The notes: generated from the sequence alone by a model not told the origin. DNA of 64,000 bases from Prauserella shujinwangii (GCF_003001955.1 NZ_PVNH01000010.1:124001-188000); one strand, 5' to 3'. Shown: positions 24,718 through 34,302, counted from the first letter of the stretch. Numbers and translations: made by a program.

Positions 24718-25698
24718 CTACTGGCCCGAGATGACGGGGAGGTGACGCGCTCGCTCCAGCGCGTCGGCGGCTCGCTGACGTACGGCTTGCGCGAGGTCGT
24801 CCGGCGCCTCCACGCGCGCTCCCCCGCCGAGGCCGAGCACGAGGCGCACCATCCAGGACCGGTCACCGTAGCGCATCCGCACGCGCAGGCGGCCGCCGTC
24901 CAGCTCGGCGAGCTCCTCGCACGGGTAGTACTCGGCGGCCCAGCGGGCATCGGGGTCCAGCACGAGCACGGCCTCCGGCTGGTCCGGCTGCGGGGAGAAC
25001 ACCCCCTCACTGAGATCGGTCGGCTCGGCGTGCGGCGGGGGCGCCGCCTGCTCGTCGAGCACCTCGACCTGGTCGATGCGGTCGAGCCGGAACTTGCGCA
25101 CGTCGCCCGCCAGCCGGCACCACGCCTCCAGGTACCCGATGGCCTGCACGATGAGCAGCCGCATCGGGTCGACGGTGCGGTCGGTGATGCGGTCCCGCGA
25201 GGCGCTGTAGTAGCGGATCCGCAGCGCGCGGCCGGCCTGCAGAGCGTCCCGCACGGTCTCGCGCGTGCGCGCGGTGCTGGCCGCCTCACGCACGCCGTGG
25301 CCCACGACGACGCCGGACGGCTGGGCCGCGCCCGCCGCCTCCTCGATCTTGGCGATCGCGCGGTGCACGGCGGCGGTGTCGACCACACCGGGTGTCTCGG
25401 CCAGCGCGCGCAGGGCGATGAGCAGGGTGGTCGCCTCCCCGCCGGTCAGGCGCAGGGGGCGGCGCATCCCGGCGTCGAAGGTGACCGAGACCGTGTCGCC
25501 CTCGAAGGACAGGTCGATGAGGTCGCCGGGGCCGTAGCCGGGCAGCCCGCACATCCACAGCAGCTCCAGATCCTTGCGCAGCTGCTTCGGGCTGACGTCG
25601 AAGTCCTGGGCGGCCTCCTCGATGTTGATGCCCGGCCGGGCCAGGAAGTAGGGCACCAGCGCCAGGAGGCGCGGCATCCGCTCCGCCGACCTGCTCAC
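24718..25698 (-). CDS. pafC: WYL-domain transcriptional activator PafC
   Basis: Predicted 326 aa. It has an N-terminal winged-helix domain (RMPRLLALVPYFLARPGINI ... FDVSPKQLRKDLELLW) and a WYL ligand-binding domain around YYSASRDRITDRTVDPMRLL and YLEAWCRLAGDVRKFRLDRI, plus a WCX C-terminal extension. PafC forms a heterodimer with PafB that activates the LexA-independent mycobacterial DNA-damage response, probably by sensing single-stranded nucleic acid. The start is a GTG that overlaps, through GTGA, the stop of a 28-codon reading frame bridging pafB and pafC. Synteny with mycobacteria supports the assignment. Confidence 0.93.
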   Translation of the reverse strand: MSRSAERMPRLLALVPYFLARPGINIEEAAQDFDVSPKQLRKDLELLWMCGLPGYGPGDLIDLSFEGDTVSVTFDAGMRRPLRLTGGEATTLLIALRALAETPGVVDTAAVHRAIAKIEEAAGAAQPSGVVVGHGVREAASTARTRETVRDALQAGRALRIRYYSASRDRITDRTVDPMRLLIVQAIGYLEAWCRLAGDVRKFRLDRIDQVEVLDEQAAPPPHAEPTDLSEGVFSPQPDQPEAVLVLDPDARWAAEYYPCEELAELDGGRLRVRMRYGDRSWMVRLVLGLGGGARVEAPDDLAQAVRQRAADALERARHLPVISGQ

Positions 25699-25781
25699 GG
25701 CCCCTCCAGTGTTTCGCGGGGCACCCGCGCCCGGTCGGCGCCCGCGAGCGCCGCTGCGCAGGCTCCGCCAGTCTCGCTCAC
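25695..25781 (-). CDS. Possible 28-codon coupling micro-ORF between pafB and pafC
   Basis: The reading frame VSETGGACAAALAGADRARV then PRETLEGP starts with a GTG that overlaps the pafB stop (GTGA) and ends with a TGA that overlaps the pafC GTG (GTGA). Both junctions carry the same 14-nt sequence GAGGGGCCGTGAGC, so each has its own ribosome-binding site GAGGGG. It could be a coupled small gene, or the remnant of a duplicated pafB/pafC junction. The peptide has no recognisable motif. The tiling is seen in the sequence; expression is inferred. Confidence 0.35.
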   Translation of the reverse strand: MSETGGACAAALAGADRARVPRETLEGP

Positions 25782-26770
25782 GGCCCCTCCCCGTGCAGCA
25801 CGCGTTCCAGCCGGTCGCGCACCGACTTGGCGAGCACGTCGGGCTCGATCACGAGCACGTCCGGACCGTGCCCGGCGATCCAGTCGGCCGCGCTCTCCGG
25901 GAACAGCAGGTCGAGCTCCACCACGTCGCCCTCGTCGGCGCCGACGGTCATCCGGCCGACCGGGCGTGCCCTGCGCCGGATGCCCGCGGCCCGGCCGTCG
26001 GCGACCCACAGCCTCGCCAGGGACACCGGGGAGGTGTCCGCGTCGGGATCCTCCGTGCCCGGGGTGCCCGCGACGAACTCGAGCAGGTTGACGTCCTGGG
26101 GCCTGCGCACCACTCCGGGCTCGCCGATCCGCCGCACCTCGCCAAGGATGCGCGACAGCCGGAAGCACCGGGGCGCGTCCCGGTCGCGGTCGTGCCCTAC
26201 GACGTACCAGCGGGCCCGCCAGGACACCACGCCCCACGGTTCCAGCGTGCGGCGGCGCCGCTCCGGTGAGCCAGAGCGACGGTACTCGAACTGCACCACC
26301 TGACCGTCCTGGACAGCGGCCAGCAGCGGCGCGAACGACGGCTCGGTGTGCACCCTGGGCTCGACGATGGTGGGCGCGTTGTCGTCCACCTCGACGCCGG
26401 CGGCACGCAGCTTCACCAGCGCGCCGTGCGCCTGGCCGGTCAGTTCGGGCGAGTCCCACAGCCGGGCGGCCAGCGCGACGGCCGTGGCCTCGTCCGGGGC
26501 GAGCTCGATCTCGCCGAGCTCGTAGTCGCGGCGGGCGATCCGGTAGCCCTCGACCGTGTCGAACGCCGAGTTCCGCCCGGTCTCCAGCGGGATGCCCAGC
26601 TCCCGCAGCTCGGTCTTGTCGCGCTCGAACATCCGCGAGAACGCCTCGTCGCTGGTCGCGTCGGCGTACCCGGGCACGATCCCGCGGATTCGCTCGGCAG
26701 TAAGGTACTGCCGGGTGGACAGCAGGGCGAGCACCAGGTTGACCAGGCGTTCGGCGCGGGCGGTGGACAC
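25778..26770 (-). CDS. pafB: WYL-domain transcriptional activator PafB
   Basis: Predicted 330 aa. N-terminal winged helix at VNLVLALLSTRQYLTAERI and SRMFERDKTELRELGIPLET, then the WYL domain with FEYRRSGSPERRRRTLEPWG, ARWYVVGHDRDRDAPRCFRL and a C-terminal WCX extension ending VRDRLERVL. It acts with PafC in DNA-damage-induced transcription; despite the proteasome-associated name it is not part of pupylation. The GTG at 26770 has TAGGCT exactly 7 nt upstream, indicating a leaderless mRNA and a promoter separate from pafA, which ends 113 bp upstream. Confidence 0.93.
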   Translation of the reverse strand: MSTARAERLVNLVLALLSTRQYLTAERIRGIVPGYADATSDEAFSRMFERDKTELRELGIPLETGRNSAFDTVEGYRIARRDYELGEIELAPDEATAVALAARLWDSPELTGQAHGALVKLRAAGVEVDDNAPTIVEPRVHTEPSFAPLLAAVQDGQVVQFEYRRSGSPERRRRTLEPWGVVSWRARWYVVGHDRDRDAPRCFRLSRILGEVRRIGEPGVVRRPQDVNLLEFVAGTPGTEDPDADTSPVSLARLWVADGRAAGIRRRARPVGRMTVGADEGDVVELDLLFPESAADWIAGHGPDVLVIEPDVLAKSVRDRLERVLHGEGP

Positions 26771-26777
26771 CCTGCCA

Positions 26778-26783
26778 AGCCTA
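26778..26783 (-). promoter_or_regulatory. -10 element of a leaderless promoter (pafB)
   Basis: TAGGCT on the minus strand, 7 nt from the pafB GTG. Confidence 0.5.
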
Positions 26784-26882
26784 GCTCGCGGCCTTCCGCC
26801 ATCCGGGGAGGTCCGCCGAAAGCGCGTCGCCCCTGCTCGGTGGCGACTGCCCCGGGACGGCACGAAGCCGCCGCCGGAACCC

Positions 26883-28241
26883 TCACAACGAGTTGATCAG
26901 CCGTTCCACCCGCTCGTCGACCGACCGGAACGGATCCTTGCACAGCACCGTGCGCTGCGCCTGGTCGTTCAGCTTCAGGTGCACCCAGTCGACCGTGAAG
27001 TCCCGGCCGGCCTGCTGTGCCGCCGCGATGAAGTCACCGCGCAACTTCGCCCTGGTCGTCTGCGGCGGAGTGTCCTTCGCCAGTTCGATCTCGCCGTCGT
27101 CGGTCACCCGCCGCACGAGGCCCTTGCGCTGCAGCAGGTCGAAGATGCCCCGGCCCCGGCGGATGTCGTGATAGGCCAGGTCCAGCTGCGCGACCCGCGG
27201 ATCGGACAGGTCCAGCCCGTTCTTGCTCCGGTACCGCTCCACCAGCCGGTACTTGATCGCCCAGTCGATCTCCGTGTCGATCTTCGAGAAGTCCTGCTGC
27301 TCCACGGCGTCCAGCGCCCGGCCCCACAGGTCCACCACCTGCCGCGCCGTTGGCCCGGAGCCGTTCGCCGCCACGTGCTCCACGGCCCTGGCGTGGTACT
27401 CCCGCTGGATCTCCAGCGCCGACGCCTCCCGGCCCCCGGCCAGCCGGACCTGCCTGCGCCCCGTCAGATCGTGGCTGATCTCCCGGATCGCCCGGATCGG
27501 GTTGTCCAGGGTGAAGTCGCGGAACTGCACACCCTGCTCGATCATCTCCAGCACCAGGTTGGCCGTGCCCACCTTGAGCAGGGTCGTCGGCTCCGCCATG
27601 TTCGAGTCGCCCACGATCACGTGCAGCCGCCGGTACCGCTCCGCGTCGGCGTGCGGCTCGTCCCGGGTGTTGATGATCGGCCGGGACCGCGTCGTCGCGC
27701 TCGACACACCCTCCCAGATGTGCTCGGCCCGCTGCGAAAGGCAGTACACCGCGCCCCGCGGCGTCTGCAGCACCTTGCCCGCGCCGCAGATCAGCTGACG
27801 GGTGACCAGAAAGGGCAGCAGCACATCCGCGATGCGGGAGAACTCGCCCGCTCTCGTGACCAGGTAGTTCTCGTGGCAACCGTAGGAGTTGCCCGCCGAG
27901 TCGGTGTTGTTCTTGAACAGGAAGATGTCCCCGCCGATGCCCTCGTCGGCGAGTCTGCGCTCGGCGTCGACCAGCAGATCCTCCAGTATCCGCTCCCCCG
28001 CCTTGTCGTGCGTGACCAGCTGCGTCAGGTCGTCACACTCGGCCGTGGCGTACTCCGGATGCGAGCCCACGTCGAGGTAGAGCCGGGAGCCGTTCGACAG
28101 GAACACGTTCGAGGACCGGCCCCACGACACCACTCGCCGGAAGAGGTACCGCGCCACTTCGTCGGGCGACAACCTGCGTTGACCGTGAAAGGTGCAGGTG
28201 ACCCCGAACTCGGTTTCGATCCCAAAGATCCGCCGCTGCAT
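26883..28241 (-). CDS. pafA: Pup-protein ligase PafA
   Basis: Predicted 452 aa. It joins the C-terminal Glu of Pup to substrate lysines with ATP, through a gamma-glutamyl phosphate. The glutamine-synthetase-like fold begins [17 protein letters not shown], where the Glu residues bind magnesium, and the catalytic Asp is in [15 protein letters not shown] (residue 57). Further ATP-site motifs are [40 protein letters not shown] and [19 protein letters not shown]. It lacks the Dop insertion loop, which separates it from the dop paralogue at 32766. The ATG has TACCCT 6 nt upstream. Confidence 0.97.
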   Translation of the reverse strand: MQRRIFGIETEFGVTCTFHGQRRLSPDEVARYLFRRVVSWGRSSNVFLSNGSRLYLDVGSHPEYATAECDDLTQLVTHDKAGERILEDLLVDAERRLADEGIGGDIFLFKNNTDSAGNSYGCHENYLVTRAGEFSRIADVLLPFLVTRQLICGAGKVLQTPRGAVYCLSQRAEHIWEGVSSATTRSRPIINTRDEPHADAERYRRLHVIVGDSNMAEPTTLLKVGTANLVLEMIEQGVQFRDFTLDNPIRAIREISHDLTGRRQVRLAGGREASALEIQREYHARAVEHVAANGSGPTARQVVDLWGRALDAVEQQDFSKIDTEIDWAIKYRLVERYRSKNGLDLSDPRVAQLDLAYHDIRRGRGIFDLLQRKGLVRRVTDDGEIELAKDTPPQTTRAKLRGDFIAAAQQAGRDFTVDWVHLKLNDQAQRTVLCKDPFRSVDERVERLINSL

Positions 28242-28247
28242 CCTTCA

Positions 28248-28253
28248 AGGGTA
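28248..28253 (-). promoter_or_regulatory. -10 element of a leaderless promoter (pafA)
   Basis: TACCCT on the minus strand, 6 nt before the pafA ATG. Confidence 0.4.
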
Positions 28254-28305
28254 GGCGCTTTCGACGGCACTACGGAGATCCGATCGCGCGTCGAGACGGT
28301 GTCGG

Positions 28306-28311
28306 TACTTT
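28306..28311 (+). promoter_or_regulatory. -10 element of a leaderless promoter (PAP2-lipid kinase gene)
   Basis: TACTTT lies 7 nt before the GTG at 28319 and overlaps the alternative TTG at 28310, so it favours the GTG start. Confidence 0.45.
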
Positions 28312-28318
28312 GAAACGC

Positions 28319-29800
28319 GTGATCCGGCACCTCAAGGCGCCCCTGCGCCAGGTCGGTGCGCGCGACCGCAGACTGGTCGCGCGCAGCGCCGCACTCCCCT
28401 GGACCCCGGCCGACGGCCTGCTCATGGCACTCACCAGGTCGGCCAACAAAGGGCGTCTCTGGTGGGCCGTGGCGGCCGTGCTGGCCACCCGCAAGGGCCC
28501 GGTCCGCCGCGGCGCGCTGCGCGGGATCGCCGCCGTCGCGGCCGCCAGCGCCTCCGCCAACCTGCTCGGCAAGCCACTGCTGCCCCGCAGGCGCCCCGCG
28601 GCCGACTGGGTGCCCGAGCACCGCAGGCTCGTCCGCCGCCCCACGTCCTCGTCCTTCCCGTCCGGCCACGCCGCCTCGGCCACCGCGTTCGTCACCGCCG
28701 TCACCATGGAGTCCCCCCGCACCGGGGCCGCGCTCCTGCCGCTCGCCGCCGCCGTCGCCTACTCCCGCGTGCACACCGGCGTGCACTGGCCGAGCGACGT
28801 CGGTGCCGGGATGCTCATCGGCGCCGCCTCCGCGCTCGCCACCCGGCACTGGTGGCCCCTGCACCCGGCACCGCCCAGCCGCAGCGCCCACCGGGCCGAG
28901 GCACCGACCATGCGGGACGGCGAGGACATGCTCGCGGTGGTCAACCCCGGCTCCGGAGACGCCGACTTCGATCCCACCGACGAGGTCCGGTTCGCCTGGC
29001 CGAAGGCCACCATCGTCTATCCCGACCCCGGCACCGACCTCCGCGACCAGCTGGCGGCGGAGATCCGGCGGCACGAGCGGGTGCGGGCGCTCGCCGTCGC
29101 GGGCGGTGACGGCACCGTGGCCGCCGTCGCGTCCGTCGCCGCCGACCACGGCCTGCCCCTCGCGCTCATCCCCGCGGGCACGTTCAACCACTTCGCCCGC
29201 GACATCGGGGTCCGGTCCATGCCCGACGCCGACGCCGCCACCGAGGCGGGCGCGGCCGTGGGCGTCGACCTCGGCGAGGTCACCATCAGCGGCAAGGACG
29301 GCACCGTCCGCCGCTGGTTCGTCAACACGGCCAGCCTCGGCGGCTACCCCGAGATGGTGCGCCTGCGCGAGCGCATCGAGCGACGCCACCCCCGGTGGCC
29401 GGCCGCCGCGATCGCGATGGTCCGGACCCTGCGCCGCGCCCAGCCATTCGCCGTACGGCTCGACGGCCGCACCGCACTCGTCTGGATGATCTTCGTGGGC
29501 AACGGCACGTACGCCCCGAAAGGCTTCGGCCCCTACTACCGCCCCGCGCTCGACACCGGCCTGCTCGACGTCCGCTACCTGCGGGCCGACCTGCCCTACT
29601 CCCGCGCCCGGTTCGTCCTCGCCGCCGTCACCAACACGCTCTCCGCCAGCCACGTCTACCGGCAGTACGACCTGCCCTCGCTCGACGTGGAACTCCTCGG
29701 CGCACAGCGCCGCATCGCCACCGACGGCGAGGTCGGCCCGCTCGGCCGCGTGTTCCGGTTCCGCTCCCGACCGAGTGCCCTGACGATCTACCGCCTGTGA
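28319..29800 (+). CDS. PAP2 phosphatase fused to a lipid kinase (DAGK-like)
   Basis: Predicted 493 aa bifunctional protein. Residues about 1-185 form a PAP2-type membrane phosphatase with all three motifs: KPLLPRRRP, SSSFPSGHAASATAF and YSRVHTGVHWPSDVGAG. Residues about 205-490 form a DAGK/LCB5-like kinase with LAVAGGDGTVAAVASV and IPAGTFNHFARDIGV, then FVNTASLGGYPEM and IATDGEVGPLGRVFRFR. One half removes and the other adds a phosphate on lipids, so it may cycle phosphatidate/diacylglycerol or a polyprenol. It sits between pafA (divergent, 77 bp) and prcA on the opposite strand. Start choice follows the -10 spacing; TTG 28310 is the alternative. Confidence 0.9.
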   Translation: MIRHLKAPLRQVGARDRRLVARSAALPWTPADGLLMALTRSANKGRLWWAVAAVLATRKGPVRRGALRGIAAVAAASASANLLGKPLLPRRRPAADWVPEHRRLVRRPTSSSFPSGHAASATAFVTAVTMESPRTGAALLPLAAAVAYSRVHTGVHWPSDVGAGMLIGAASALATRHWWPLHPAPPSRSAHRAEAPTMRDGEDMLAVVNPGSGDADFDPTDEVRFAWPKATIVYPDPGTDLRDQLAAEIRRHERVRALAVAGGDGTVAAVASVAADHGLPLALIPAGTFNHFARDIGVRSMPDADAATEAGAAVGVDLGEVTISGKDGTVRRWFVNTASLGGYPEMVRLRERIERRHPRWPAAAIAMVRTLRRAQPFAVRLDGRTALVWMIFVGNGTYAPKGFGPYYRPALDTGLLDVRYLRADLPYSRARFVLAAVTNTLSASHVYRQYDLPSLDVELLGAQRRIATDGEVGPLGRVFRFRSRPSALTIYRL

Positions 29801-29876
29801 CCAGAGAGCGTCCGATCGCGGGCAGCGTGGGGGGCTGCCACTCTCGGATCCGAGACAGGGAGGAGGAACACCCCAC

Positions 29877-30668
29877 ATGGCGGAACGGATCCTGGTCACC
29901 GGCGGAACCGGCGTGCTCGGGCGCGCCGTCGTCCGCGAACTCGTCGCCGCCGGACGGTCGGTGCGGGTGCTCAGCCGTCGCCCTCCCCCCGGCGACGCGC
30001 GCTACGTCAGCGGGGACCTGACCACCGGTGCCGGGCTGGACGACGCCGTCGCGGACACCGACGTGGTCGTCCACCTCGCCACGGCGACCTCAGGGCGGGC
30101 CAGGGAGGTCGCACTCGCCCGCCTGCTCATCGCCGCCATGGAGCGGGCGGGCGTACCGCACGTCGGGTACGTCTCGATCGTCGGCGTCGACCAGGTCCCG
30201 CTCGGCTACTACCAGGGAAAACTGGCCGTCGAGCGGCTGCTGGAACGTTCGGCGCCGGCACACACGATCCTGCGCGCCACCCAGTTCCACGACCTCGTCC
30301 GGACCCTGCTCGCGGCCGCCGCGACGCTCCCCGTACCGCTGGTGCCCGACGTGCCGATCCAGCCCGTCGACGTACGCGACGTGGCCGGCCGGATCGCCGA
30401 ACTCGCGCTCGGTGACCCGGCCGGGCGGGTGCCCGACTTCGGCGGCCCCCAGGTGCGCGGCGCGCGCGACCTCGCCCGCGCCTACCTGGCGGCCACCGGG
30501 CGAAGGAAGCCGGTGCTGCCGTTGCGGCTGCCCGGCAAGGTCATCGCCGCGTACCGGGCCGGTGACCACCTGGCACCGCGGCATCCCGGCGGCTCGATCA
30601 CCTTCGAGCGATACCTCGCCGAGCACCCCGCCCCGCGCCGCCTGTCCTACCGGACCGCACAGCCCTGA
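29877..30668 (+). CDS. NAD(P)-binding SDR/NmrA-like protein
   Basis: Predicted 263 aa, atypical extended short-chain dehydrogenase. The Rossmann motif is VTGGTGVLGRAVVREL at the N-terminus, then VRVLSRRPP, VVVHLAT, VGYVSIVGVDQVPLGYYQGK (Tyr-x3-Lys spaced as in the SDR active site) and HTILRATQFHDLVRTL. Proteins of this type may be oxidoreductases, quinone reductases or sensors of NADP; the substrate is unknown. The ATG has AGGAGG 11 nt upstream. It is transcribed with the PAP2-kinase gene, 76 bp away, and converges with prcA, ending 22 bp from its stop. Confidence 0.82.
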   Translation: MAERILVTGGTGVLGRAVVRELVAAGRSVRVLSRRPPPGDARYVSGDLTTGAGLDDAVADTDVVVHLATATSGRAREVALARLLIAAMERAGVPHVGYVSIVGVDQVPLGYYQGKLAVERLLERSAPAHTILRATQFHDLVRTLLAAAATLPVPLVPDVPIQPVDVRDVAGRIAELALGDPAGRVPDFGGPQVRGARDLARAYLAATGRRKPVLPLRLPGKVIAAYRAGDHLAPRHPGGSITFERYLAEHPAPRRLSYRTAQP

Positions 30669-30690
30669 GGACCGGGCAGGCGCTCCGGGA

Positions 30691-31485
30691 TCATCCGCCG
30701 TTCTGCGACTGCCCCGGATCGGAGCCGTCGCCGGTCTCCTGCTCGTCCTTGCCGCTCTCGCCGCCCTCGTCCGCCGTGCTGGGCAGCAGGGCATCGAGCG
30801 CCGCACCGGTGATCCGGCGGAACTTGCGGCCGGGCCGCTCGCGGTCGAGCACCGCGACCTCGAGCTTGCCCACCTCGCCGTCGCCGCCGTTCGACCCTGT
30901 CGTCGACGACGGCGACGGGGCGCGCAGCGCGTTGGACGCCGTCCGCAGGGCCGCCGACAGCTCCATGCCGTCGGTGAACGACTCCTTCAGCTTGCCGGTG
31001 ATGGCCTCGGCCTGGCCGCCCATCACGACGAACTTCGGCTCGTCCATCACGATGGAACCGTCGTAGGTGAGCCGGTACAGCTCGTCCTCGTCGGAGTCGG
31101 CGCCCACCTGGGCGACGCAGATCTCCACCTCGAACGGCTTGAGCTGCTCGGTGAAGATCGTGCTCAGCGTCTGCGCGTACACGTTCGCCAGCGCCCGCGC
31201 GCTGACGTCACGCCGGTCGTACTGGTACCCCAACAGGTCGACGTGCCGGATCCCGCCGCGGCGCAGGCTCTCGAACTCGCTGTACCGGCCGACGGCGGCG
31301 AACCCGATCCGGTCGTAGATCTCCGAAACCTTGTGCAGCGTCGGCGACGGGTTCTCCGCCACGAACAGCACGCCACCCCGGTACTTCAGCACGACGACAC
31401 TGCGTCCCCTCGCGATGCCCTTACGGGCGAGCTCGGAACGCTCGCGCATCAACTGCTCGGGTGAGGCGTACAGCGGCATCGTCAC
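30691..31485 (-). CDS. prcA: 20S proteasome alpha subunit
   Basis: Predicted 264 aa. It forms the outer gate ring of the proteasome. The N-terminal gate [20 protein letters not shown] is followed by [31 protein letters not shown] and [18 protein letters not shown], all characteristic of the alpha fold. The C-terminal 45 residues are acidic and disordered (ending GQSQNGG). No propeptide or catalytic Thr is expected. The GTG at 31485 has GGAG 8 nt upstream. It follows prcB by 70 bp and is the last gene of the dop-pup-prcB-prcA cluster. Confidence 0.96.
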   Translation of the reverse strand: MTMPLYASPEQLMRERSELARKGIARGRSVVVLKYRGGVLFVAENPSPTLHKVSEIYDRIGFAAVGRYSEFESLRRGGIRHVDLLGYQYDRRDVSARALANVYAQTLSTIFTEQLKPFEVEICVAQVGADSDEDELYRLTYDGSIVMDEPKFVVMGGQAEAITGKLKESFTDGMELSAALRTASNALRAPSPSSTTGSNGGDGEVGKLEVAVLDRERPGRKFRRITGAALDALLPSTADEGGESGKDEQETGDGSDPGQSQNGG

Positions 31486-31555
31486 TGCGTTGGCTCCGCT
31501 CTGCTCGTCGGGACGTGTCTCGTGGGAATCGCTCTGCCGAAAAAAGGCCGGGCCG

Positions 31556-32416
31556 TCAGCCCAGCCTCCCCGGCCGCTCGGCGCGGCGCTCGACCACCGC
31601 CTGCGCCAGTGCCGAGGTCTCCTCCTCGGGCATCTTCACGGCACCGTGCTCGGCCGTGATCGTCACCACCGTGGGGAAGATCCGCCGCACCAGGTCGGGA
31701 CCACCGGTGGCCGTGTCGTCGTCGGCGGCGTCGTACAGCGCCTCGATCGCCGTCCGCACCGCGGTCTCGGCGTCGGCGTCCGGGTCGTACAGCTTCTTCA
31801 GCGCGGACTTGGCGAACACCGAGCCCGAGCCGATGGCGTGGTAGCCCGCGTTCTCCTCGTACCGGCCGCCGGTGACGTCGAACGACACGATCCGCCCCGC
31901 CCGCTTCGGGTCGGTGGCGTGGATGTCGTAACCGGCGAACAGCGGCAGCACCGCGAGCCCCGCCATCGCGACGTCGAGGTTGGCCTTCACCATCGTCGCC
32001 AGCTTGTTGGTCTTGCCGTCGAGCGAGAGCGAGACGCCCTCGATCTTCTCGTAGTGCGCCAGCTCCACGGTGTAGAGCCGGACCAGCTCGAGCGCGATCC
32101 CGGCGGTGCCCGCGATACCGACCGACGAGTACTCGTCGGTGACGAACACCTTGTCCATGTCTCGCGTGGCGATCAGGTTCCCGGCGGTGGCGCGGCGGTC
32201 ACCGGCGATCAGGACGCCGCCGCTGAACGTCGACGCGACCACCGTGGTCCCGTGCGGCGCCTCGAACCCGCTACCGGGCGTCATCGAACCCTGCGGGCGT
32301 TTGCTGGGCAGCAGGTCCGGCGCCTGCGCGCGCAGGAAGTCGGTGAACGAGGACGTGGTCGACGACAGGTACGCGGCGGGCAGTGCGAAGCCCGAGTTGC
32401 GCGGAGTGTTGTCCAT
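31556..32416 (-). CDS. prcB: 20S proteasome beta subunit (catalytic)
   Basis: Predicted 286 aa precursor. A 56-residue propeptide ends FEAPHG, and autoprocessing would expose Thr57 in [20 protein letters not shown] as the N-terminal nucleophile; the Lys33-equivalent is in [14 protein letters not shown]. The rest shows the beta-type fold ([34 protein letters not shown]). It degrades pupylated proteins delivered by Mpa. Between pup (78 bp upstream) and prcA (70 bp downstream), in the order typical of actinobacteria. Confidence 0.97.
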   Translation of the reverse strand: MDNTPRNSGFALPAAYLSSTTSSFTDFLRAQAPDLLPSKRPQGSMTPGSGFEAPHGTTVVASTFSGGVLIAGDRRATAGNLIATRDMDKVFVTDEYSSVGIAGTAGIALELVRLYTVELAHYEKIEGVSLSLDGKTNKLATMVKANLDVAMAGLAVLPLFAGYDIHATDPKRAGRIVSFDVTGGRYEENAGYHAIGSGSVFAKSALKKLYDPDADAETAVRTAIEALYDAADDDTATGGPDLVRRIFPTVVTITAEHGAVKMPEEETSALAQAVVERRAERPGRLG

Positions 32417-32494
32417 GCGTGCTCGTGGTTCCCATCAACGAAGGTGTGCGGGACAGTGATCGGTCAGCAGGTTAACCGGCCGGGGGCAGCGCCC

Positions 32495-32689
32495 TCACTC
32501 GCCGCCCTTCTGCACGTAGGCCCGCACGAAGTCCTCCGCGTTCTCCTCGAGCACGTCGTCGATCTCGTCGAGGATCGTGTCCACGTCCTCGCCCATCTTC
32601 TCCCGGCGCTCCTGACCGGCGGCACCGCCGGCCTCGACCTCCTCGTCGGAGTCTCCGCCGCCGTGCTTCTCGATCTTCTCCTGAGCCAT
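32495..32689 (-). CDS. pup: Prokaryotic ubiquitin-like protein Pup
   Basis: Predicted 64 aa, the tag attached to proteins destined for the proteasome. It is disordered and acidic, with the Mpa-binding helix DVDTILDEIDDVLEENAEDF. The end is VRAYVQKGGE: the last residue is Glu, not the Gln found in mycobacteria, so Pup is made ready for ligation and would not need deamidation by Dop. The ATG has GGGAGGCGAG just upstream. It lies between dop (76 bp) and prcB (78 bp). Confidence 0.97.
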   Translation of the reverse strand: MAQEKIEKHGGGDSDEEVEAGGAAGQERREKMGEDVDTILDEIDDVLEENAEDFVRAYVQKGGE

Positions 32690-32765
32690 CTCGCCTCCCG
32701 ATGTGGCCGTTGCTTCCAAGGGTACCTAGAGCCACCGACGTTCGGGGGCTCCGTCGGGCCGCGAG

Positions 32766-34265
32766 TTACTCCGCGGTAAGGGCCTCCACCAGCTGCTCGG
32801 CCGTCTCCGCGTCGTCGAGCAGCTGCCCGACGTGCGCCTTCGTCCCGCGCAGCGGCTCCAGCGTCGGGATCCGCACCAGGGACTCCTTGCCCACGTCGAA
32901 GATGACCGAGTCCCACGAGGCGGCCGCGATCGAGTTGGCGTACTTCTCCAGCGTCCGGCCGCGGAAGTACGCGCGCGTGTCCGAGGGCGGCGTGGTGATC
33001 GCCTCCCGCACCTCGTCCTCGCTGACCAGCCGCTTCATCGAGCCGCGCGTCACCAGCCGGTTGTACAGGCCCTTGTCCAGCCGCACGTCCGAGTACTGCA
33101 GGTCCACCAGGTGCAGCCGCGGCGCGGCCCAGCCCAGCTGATCGCGCTCGCGGTAGGCCTCCAGCAGGCGCAGCTTCGCCGGCCAGTCCAGCCGGTCCGC
33201 GCACTCGGCGGGGTCGCGGGCGAGCGCGTCGAGCACCTCGCCCCAGACCCGCAGAACCTCCTTCGACTGCTCGTCGCCGCCCTCCCGCTCGAGGTGGGCC
33301 GCCGCCATCTCGTGGTAGGCGAACTGCAGGTCCAGCCCGGTGTACTTGCGCCCGTTGGCCAGCTCCACCTTGGTCTTGAGCGTCGGGTCATGGCTGATCT
33401 GGTGCACCGCGCGCACCGGCTCGTCCAGCTTGAGGTCGTCGAACCGGATGCCCGCCTCGATCATGTCCAGCACCAGCGCCGTGGTGCCGAGCTTGAGGAA
33501 CGTCGAGTACTCGGCCAGGTTGGCGTCACCGATGATGACGTGCAGCCTGCGGTACTTGTCCGCGTCGGCGTGCGGCTCGTCGCGGGTGTTGATGATGCCG
33601 CGCTTGAGCGTGGTCTCCAGGCCGACCTCGACCTCGATGTAGTCGGCGCGCTGGGACAGCTGGAAGCCCGGCTCCTCACCCTGCGCGCCGATGCCCACCC
33701 GGCCGGAGCCCGTGATCACCTGCCGGGACACGAAGAACGGCGTGAGTCCCGAGATCACCGCCGTGAACGGCGTCGACCGCGCCATCAGGTAGTTCTCGTG
33801 GGTGCCGTAGCTGGCGCCCTTGCCGTCGACGTTGTTCTTGTACAGCTGCAGGGCCGGCTGTCCGGGCACGGTCGCGGCCTTGATCGCGGCCTCCTCCATC
33901 ACCCGCTCGCCCGCCTTGTCCCAGATCACGGCGTCCCTCGGGTTGGTCACCTCGGGTGCCGAGTACTCGGGGTGGGCGTGGTCGACGTACAGGCGCGCGC
34001 CGTTGGTGAGGATCACGTTGGCCGCGCCGAGGTCCTCCACGTCCGGGTCGTGCCCCTGCTGGCCGGGACCCGCCAGATCGAAGCCTCGCGCGTCCCGCAA
34101 CGGCGACTCGACCTCGTAGTCCCAGCGGGCACGCCGGGCGCGGGGGATGTCCGCGGCCGCCGCGTACGCCAGCACCACCTGGGTGGAGGTCAGCACCGGG
34201 TTCGCCGTCGGGTCGCCCGGCACCGCGATGCCGTACTCCACCTCGGTTCCCATGATCCGCCGCAT
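32766..34265 (-). CDS. dop: Depupylase / Pup deamidase Dop
   Basis: Predicted 499 aa paralogue of PafA. The N-terminal [20 protein letters not shown], catalytic Asp in [15 protein letters not shown] (residue 95), and [18 protein letters not shown] with [18 protein letters not shown] are the ATP and magnesium site. The Dop-specific loop around [20 protein letters not shown] is present and distinguishes it from pafA. It cleaves Pup from substrates; deamidation of Pup is unnecessary here because Pup ends in Glu. The ATG has TAGGCT 6 nt upstream, so transcription of dop-pup-prcB-prcA may start at its first base. Confidence 0.97.
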   Translation of the reverse strand: MRRIMGTEVEYGIAVPGDPTANPVLTSTQVVLAYAAAADIPRARRARWDYEVESPLRDARGFDLAGPGQQGHDPDVEDLGAANVILTNGARLYVDHAHPEYSAPEVTNPRDAVIWDKAGERVMEEAAIKAATVPGQPALQLYKNNVDGKGASYGTHENYLMARSTPFTAVISGLTPFFVSRQVITGSGRVGIGAQGEEPGFQLSQRADYIEVEVGLETTLKRGIINTRDEPHADADKYRRLHVIIGDANLAEYSTFLKLGTTALVLDMIEAGIRFDDLKLDEPVRAVHQISHDPTLKTKVELANGRKYTGLDLQFAYHEMAAAHLEREGGDEQSKEVLRVWGEVLDALARDPAECADRLDWPAKLRLLEAYRERDQLGWAAPRLHLVDLQYSDVRLDKGLYNRLVTRGSMKRLVSEDEVREAITTPPSDTRAYFRGRTLEKYANSIAAASWDSVIFDVGKESLVRIPTLEPLRGTKAHVGQLLDDAETAEQLVEALTAE

Positions 34266-34271
34266 GACTCC

Positions 34272-34277
34272 AGCCTA
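34272..34277 (-). promoter_or_regulatory. -10 element of a leaderless promoter (dop-pup-prcBA)
   Basis: TAGGCT on the minus strand, 6 nt before the dop ATG, probably the first promoter of the proteasome core operon. Confidence 0.5.
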
Positions 34278-34302
34278 CGGGTCGGCGTGGGAGGATTTCC
34301 TC

